DNA of 64,000 bases from positions 1-64,000 of the forward strand of contig DAIMZI010000008.1 in NCBI GenBank assembly GCA_036734025.1. The letters run 5' to 3'. Below are positions 61,171 through 64,000 of the stretch, piece by piece (position 1 is the first letter of the stretch; every line of letters begins with the position of its first letter). The translations under genes and the position numbers were made by a program. Source of the stretch: DAIMZI01 sp036734025. GTDB lineage: Bacteria; Pseudomonadota; Alphaproteobacteria; Rhizobiales; Rhodomicrobiaceae. Under the pieces are notes generated by a model, which had not been told where the DNA came from, did no database searches, and worked only from the letters and a program-made list of their open reading frames with translations.

Positions 61171-62589
61171 TCAGCGTGGAAGCAGGGTTTCGCCCATCAG
61201 CATCTTGTCGATGGCGTGCGCTGCCTGGCGCCCTTCGCGGATAGCCCAGACCACCAGCGATTGCCCACGGCGCATGTCACCAGCGACAAACACCTTCGGG
61301 CGCGAGGTCAGATAGTCACGATCATCGGCCGCCACATTGCCGCGCGGGCTCAATTCCACACGAGCCTGCGACAGAAGACCCTCATGCAACGGATGCACGA
61401 AACCCATGGCGAGAAGCACCAGATCGGCCTTCATCTCGAACTCGGTACCGGGGATCTTCTGCATTTTCTCATCCACGCGGATGCAGTGCAAGGCCGTCAC
61501 CCTGCCGCCTTCGCCGGTGAATTTTTCGGTCATCACGCTCCAGTCGCGCTGCGCGCCTTCGGCCTGGCTCGATGATGTGCGCAGCTTGAGCGGCCAGTCC
61601 GGCCAGGTGAGCAGCTTGTCTTCCTTTTCCTGCGGCTTCGGCATGATCTCGAGCTGCGTCACCGAGCGAGCGCCCTGACGGAACGAGGTGCCGATACAGT
61701 CCGAGCCGGTGTCGCCGCCGCCGATGACGATGACATCCTTGCCCGTCGCGGAAATCGGGGCGACATCGCCAAGTGGCTCACCGGCGATCCGCTTGTTCTG
61801 CTGGGTGAGGAAATCCATCGCGAATTGAATCCCGTCCAGGTCGCGCCCCGGGATCGGCAGGTCGCGCGGCTTCTCCGCACCGCCAGCGAGCAACACCGCG
61901 TCATGCCCGGCCTCGATTTCGCCAAACGCGATATCGGCGCCGACATCGATGTCGCAATGGAAGGTGACGCCTTCGGCCTCCATCTGCGCGACACGGCGCT
62001 CGACGATGAATTTTTCCATCTTGAAATCAGGAATGCCGTAGCGCATCAGGCCGCCGGGCTGCGCGCGCTTCTCGAAGACATGGACATCATGGCCGGCGCG
62101 CGCCAACTGTTGTGCCGCGGCCATGCCTGCTGGGCCGGAGCCGATGATGGCGACCTTCTTGCCCGTAAGCCGCGCGGGAGGCTGCGGAACGATCCAGCCG
62201 GCATCGAAAGCCTTGTCGGCGATGCTCTTTTCGATCGCCTTGATGCTGACCGGCGTGTCTTCCAGATTGAGCGTGCACGCAGCCTCGCACGGGGCCGGGC
62301 ATACGCGCCCCGTCACCTCGGGGAAATTGTTGGTGGAGTGGAGATCGCGCGCCGCATCCTCCCAGTCGCCATGGTAGACGAGGTCGTTCCAGTCCGGGAT
62401 CTGGTTGTTGACCGGACAGCCGGTGTGGCAATAGGGGATGCCGCAATCCATGCAGCGGGCGGCCTGCTTCTGCGTTTCGGTGTCTTCCAGCGGAATGAGG
62501 AATTCACGAAAATGCCGAATGCGCTGATCGGCTGGCTCATAAGCCAGTTCGCGCCTGTCGATCTCCAGAAATCCGGTTGGTTTTCCCAT
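61171..62589 (-). CDS. gltD: Glutamate synthase small subunit (NADPH)
   Basis: 472-residue beta subunit that passes electrons from NADPH through FAD and iron-sulfur clusters to GltB. N-terminal cysteines CMDCGIPYCHTGC and VCPAPCEAAC bind 4Fe-4S clusters; FAD motif IIGSGPAGMAAAQQ; NADPH motif VIGGGDTGSDC. Ends with FVAGDMRRGQSLVVWAIREG. Starts 33 bases after the gltB stop, so one operon in the order gltB-gltD. Confidence 0.97.
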   Translation of the reverse strand: MGKPTGFLEIDRRELAYEPADQRIRHFREFLIPLEDTETQKQAARCMDCGIPYCHTGCPVNNQIPDWNDLVYHGDWEDAARDLHSTNNFPEVTGRVCPAPCEAACTLNLEDTPVSIKAIEKSIADKAFDAGWIVPQPPARLTGKKVAIIGSGPAGMAAAQQLARAGHDVHVFEKRAQPGGLMRYGIPDFKMEKFIVERRVAQMEAEGVTFHCDIDVGADIAFGEIEAGHDAVLLAGGAEKPRDLPIPGRDLDGIQFAMDFLTQQNKRIAGEPLGDVAPISATGKDVIVIGGGDTGSDCIGTSFRQGARSVTQLEIMPKPQEKEDKLLTWPDWPLKLRTSSSQAEGAQRDWSVMTEKFTGEGGRVTALHCIRVDEKMQKIPGTEFEMKADLVLLAMGFVHPLHEGLLSQARVELSPRGNVAADDRDYLTSRPKVFVAGDMRRGQSLVVWAIREGRQAAHAIDKMLMGETLLPR

Positions 62590-62622
62590 CGTCCTTGCCT
62601 CTAGTTTGTTTGCCGGGCGCGC

Positions 62623-64000
62623 TCAGTCCTGGCGCCGCAGATTGACCGTGACGACCTCGCCGGCGCCGGCGCCGGTAACTTCTGCCTGCTCCATGTCGCG
62701 CAGCGCCCGGCGATATTCCTGCGGCATCACCTTGATGAACTTGGTGCGGTATTCGGCCCAGTTCTCCAGGATCCTCTTGGCGCGCTCCGATCCCGTAAAT
62801 CGCCTGTGGTTCGTGATCAGCGCCAGAAGGCGCATCTCATCCAGCTCGCGCAGATGATGGCCATTCGCTATCAGATCGCTGGTGTCGTGGTCCTCACCTT
62901 TCAGCGCCGGGGCGGGAGCGGTTTCATCGAGCACGACGGGTTCAAGCTCGACCATCGCGAGATTGCAACGCTGGTCGAAGTCGCCGTATTCATCGAGCAC
63001 ATAGGCGATTCCGCCCGACATGCCCGCGGCAAAGTTGCGCCCGGTAGGTCCGATAACCGCGACGACGCCGCCAGTCATGTATTCGCAGCCGTGATCGCCG
63101 GTACCCTCCACCACGGCGACCGCACCGGAATTGCGCACCGCGAAGCGCTCCCCGGCGATGCCGCGGAAATAGCACTGTCCCGAGATCGCGCCATAGAGCA
63201 CGGTGTTGCCCACGATGATGCTCTGTTCGGGCACGATGGCCGAGCGCGGCGAGGGACGCACTATGATACGCCCGCCAGACAGGCCCTTGCCGACATAGTC
63301 GTTGCCGTCGCCGATCAGGTCCATGGTCACGCCCGCGGCCAGCCACGCGCCGAAGCTCTGGCCGGCAGTGCCGTTCAGCGTGATCCAGATCGTGCCGTCG
63401 GGCAGACCGTCGTGGCCAAGGCGCTTGGCGATCTCGCCGGACAGCATTGCGCCTGTCGTCCGGTCGGTGTTGCGGATGGGAAGCTCAAGCTTGACTGGCT
63501 TGCCCTCGTCCAGCGCCGGACGCGCCAGCTTGATCAGCCGGCGGTCGAGCACCTTGTCGAGATTGCTGGGCTGGGGCCTGCTGTTATAGCGGCTCTCATC
63601 ATCCGTCACTTCGGGCATATGCAGAAGTCCGGAGAAGTCCAGCCCGCGGGCCTTCCAGTGATCGACCGCACGCCGGACATCGATACATTCCGTCCTGCCG
63701 ATCATCTCGCTGACCGTGCGAAAGCCCGTCTGGGCCATGATCTCGCGCAACTCCTCCGCCACGAAGAAGAAATAATTGATCACATGCTCCGGCTCCCCCT
63801 TGAAGCGCTTGCGCAGAACCGGGTCCTGCGTCGCCACGCCCACCGGGCAGGTGTTCAGGTGGCACTTGCGCATCATGATGCAGCCGATGGCGATCAGCGG
63901 CGCGGTGGCGAAGCCGAAATCATCCGCGCCGAGCAACGCACCGATGGCCACGTCGCGGCCGGTGCGAAAACCCCCGTCCGCCTGGACGCAGATGCGATCG
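62623..64000 (-). CDS. gltB: Glutamate synthase large subunit, C-terminal part (5' end outside window)
   Basis: The frame is open to base 64000, so only about 458 C-terminal residues are seen. It begins in the FMN-binding synthase domain (QADGGFRTGRDVAIGALL, GADDFGFATAPL), continues through the iron-sulfur region CHLNTCPVGVATQ, and ends with the beta-helix GXGXG domain (SGGRIIVRPS, GNTVLYGAISG, GGVVAVIGPTGRNFAAGMSGG). Makes glutamate from glutamine and 2-oxoglutarate, using electrons from GltD. No internal start was used, although ATG 63951 opens a shorter frame. Confidence 0.97.
   Translation of the reverse strand, partial: DRICVQADGGFRTGRDVAIGALLGADDFGFATAPLIAIGCIMMRKCHLNTCPVGVATQDPVLRKRFKGEPEHVINYFFFVAEELREIMAQTGFRTVSEMIGRTECIDVRRAVDHWKARGLDFSGLLHMPEVTDDESRYNSRPQPSNLDKVLDRRLIKLARPALDEGKPVKLELPIRNTDRTTGAMLSGEIAKRLGHDGLPDGTIWITLNGTAGQSFGAWLAAGVTMDLIGDGNDYVGKGLSGGRIIVRPSPRSAIVPEQSIIVGNTVLYGAISGQCYFRGIAGERFAVRNSGAVAVVEGTGDHGCEYMTGGVVAVIGPTGRNFAAGMSGGIAYVLDEYGDFDQRCNLAMVELEPVVLDETAPAPALKGEDHDTSDLIANGHHLRELDEMRLLALITNHRRFTGSERAKRILENWAEYRTKFIKVMPQEYRRALRDMEQAEVTGAGAGEVVTVNLRRQD

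Noticed and set aside
1..64000. CRISPR array, insertion sequence or prophage
   Set aside because: No regularly spaced repeats, transposase, integrase or phage structural genes were found; the few repeats are short and adjacent.

Overview
The window is a GC-rich stretch of chromosome that reads as core genome of an alphaproteobacterium. The evidence is gene order: rne-amiC-mrcA-prfB; dapF-mtaB-ftsY and yciB-envC-ctpA-divergent polysaccharide deacetylase-rppH; PTS EIIA-HPr-ahcY; and PAS kinase-tsaE/phosphotransferase-murU-addB-addA-trxA are arrangements typical of that class. RNase E has the long acidic insert in its S1 domain, and the pyrB-linked dihydroorotase is of the non-catalytic kind. 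I cannot resolve the order or genus. I see no prophage, insertion sequence or CRISPR array.

Layout. 1-3.7 kb: a cut-off membrane protein, a quinone oxidoreductase, a GT-C-type glycosyltransferase and a small Sel1 protein. 3.7-13.4 kb: RNA decay and cell-wall block, with rne (long structured leader) divergent from amiC, mrcA and prfB; prfB carries the programmed +1 frameshift. 12.7-22.9 kb: a metallo-hydrolase, ruvX, an AEC transporter, an AidB-like acyl-CoA dehydrogenase, pyrB with a dihydroorotase-like partner, plsY, dprA, a nitrilase-family amidase, glutaredoxin and an orphan pxpB. 23.0 kb: tRNA-Asn with a nearby 17-bp tandem repeat.

23.3-27.9 kb holds the one clearly accessory-looking block: a 363-aa putative winged-helix protein followed by a 1113-aa protein that joins an N-terminal P-loop ATPase to a C-terminal HerA/FtsK-like motor. 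I do not recognise this pair as a named system, and it is the best candidate here for undescribed biology (possibly defence or DNA processing).

28-36.8 kb is a long minus-strand series of two or more operons: dapF, mtaB and ftsY joined by stop/start overlaps, then yciB, envC, ctpA, a YibQ-like deacetylase and rppH. It combines lysine/peptidoglycan precursor synthesis, tRNA modification, protein targeting, and cell separation. 37-39.7 kb: regulatory PTS proteins (EIIA and HPr, without hprK or rapZ) and ahcY. 39.8-44.6 kb: a META-domain lipid/heat-shock-like exported protein, a bactofilin with an added cadherin-like repeat, a sulfotransferase and a multi-PAS histidine kinase. 44.7-54.2 kb: a TsaE-AmgK fusion and MurU (tRNA t6A formation and cell-wall sugar recycling), the AddAB recombination nuclease and thioredoxin with a strong terminator.

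54.2-57.4 kb: thiD, ccdA, soxA and soxX on the minus strand, a partial sulfur-oxidation locus. 58-64 kb: a cold-shock protein and an IF-1 protein separated by a strong RNA hairpin, a ModE-type regulator, an exported coiled-coil protein of unknown function, a short ribosome hibernation factor, and glutamate synthase (gltD and the 3' part of gltB, cut by the window edge). Starts were chosen from ribosome binding sites and family N-termini; the ones that remain ambiguous are noted.
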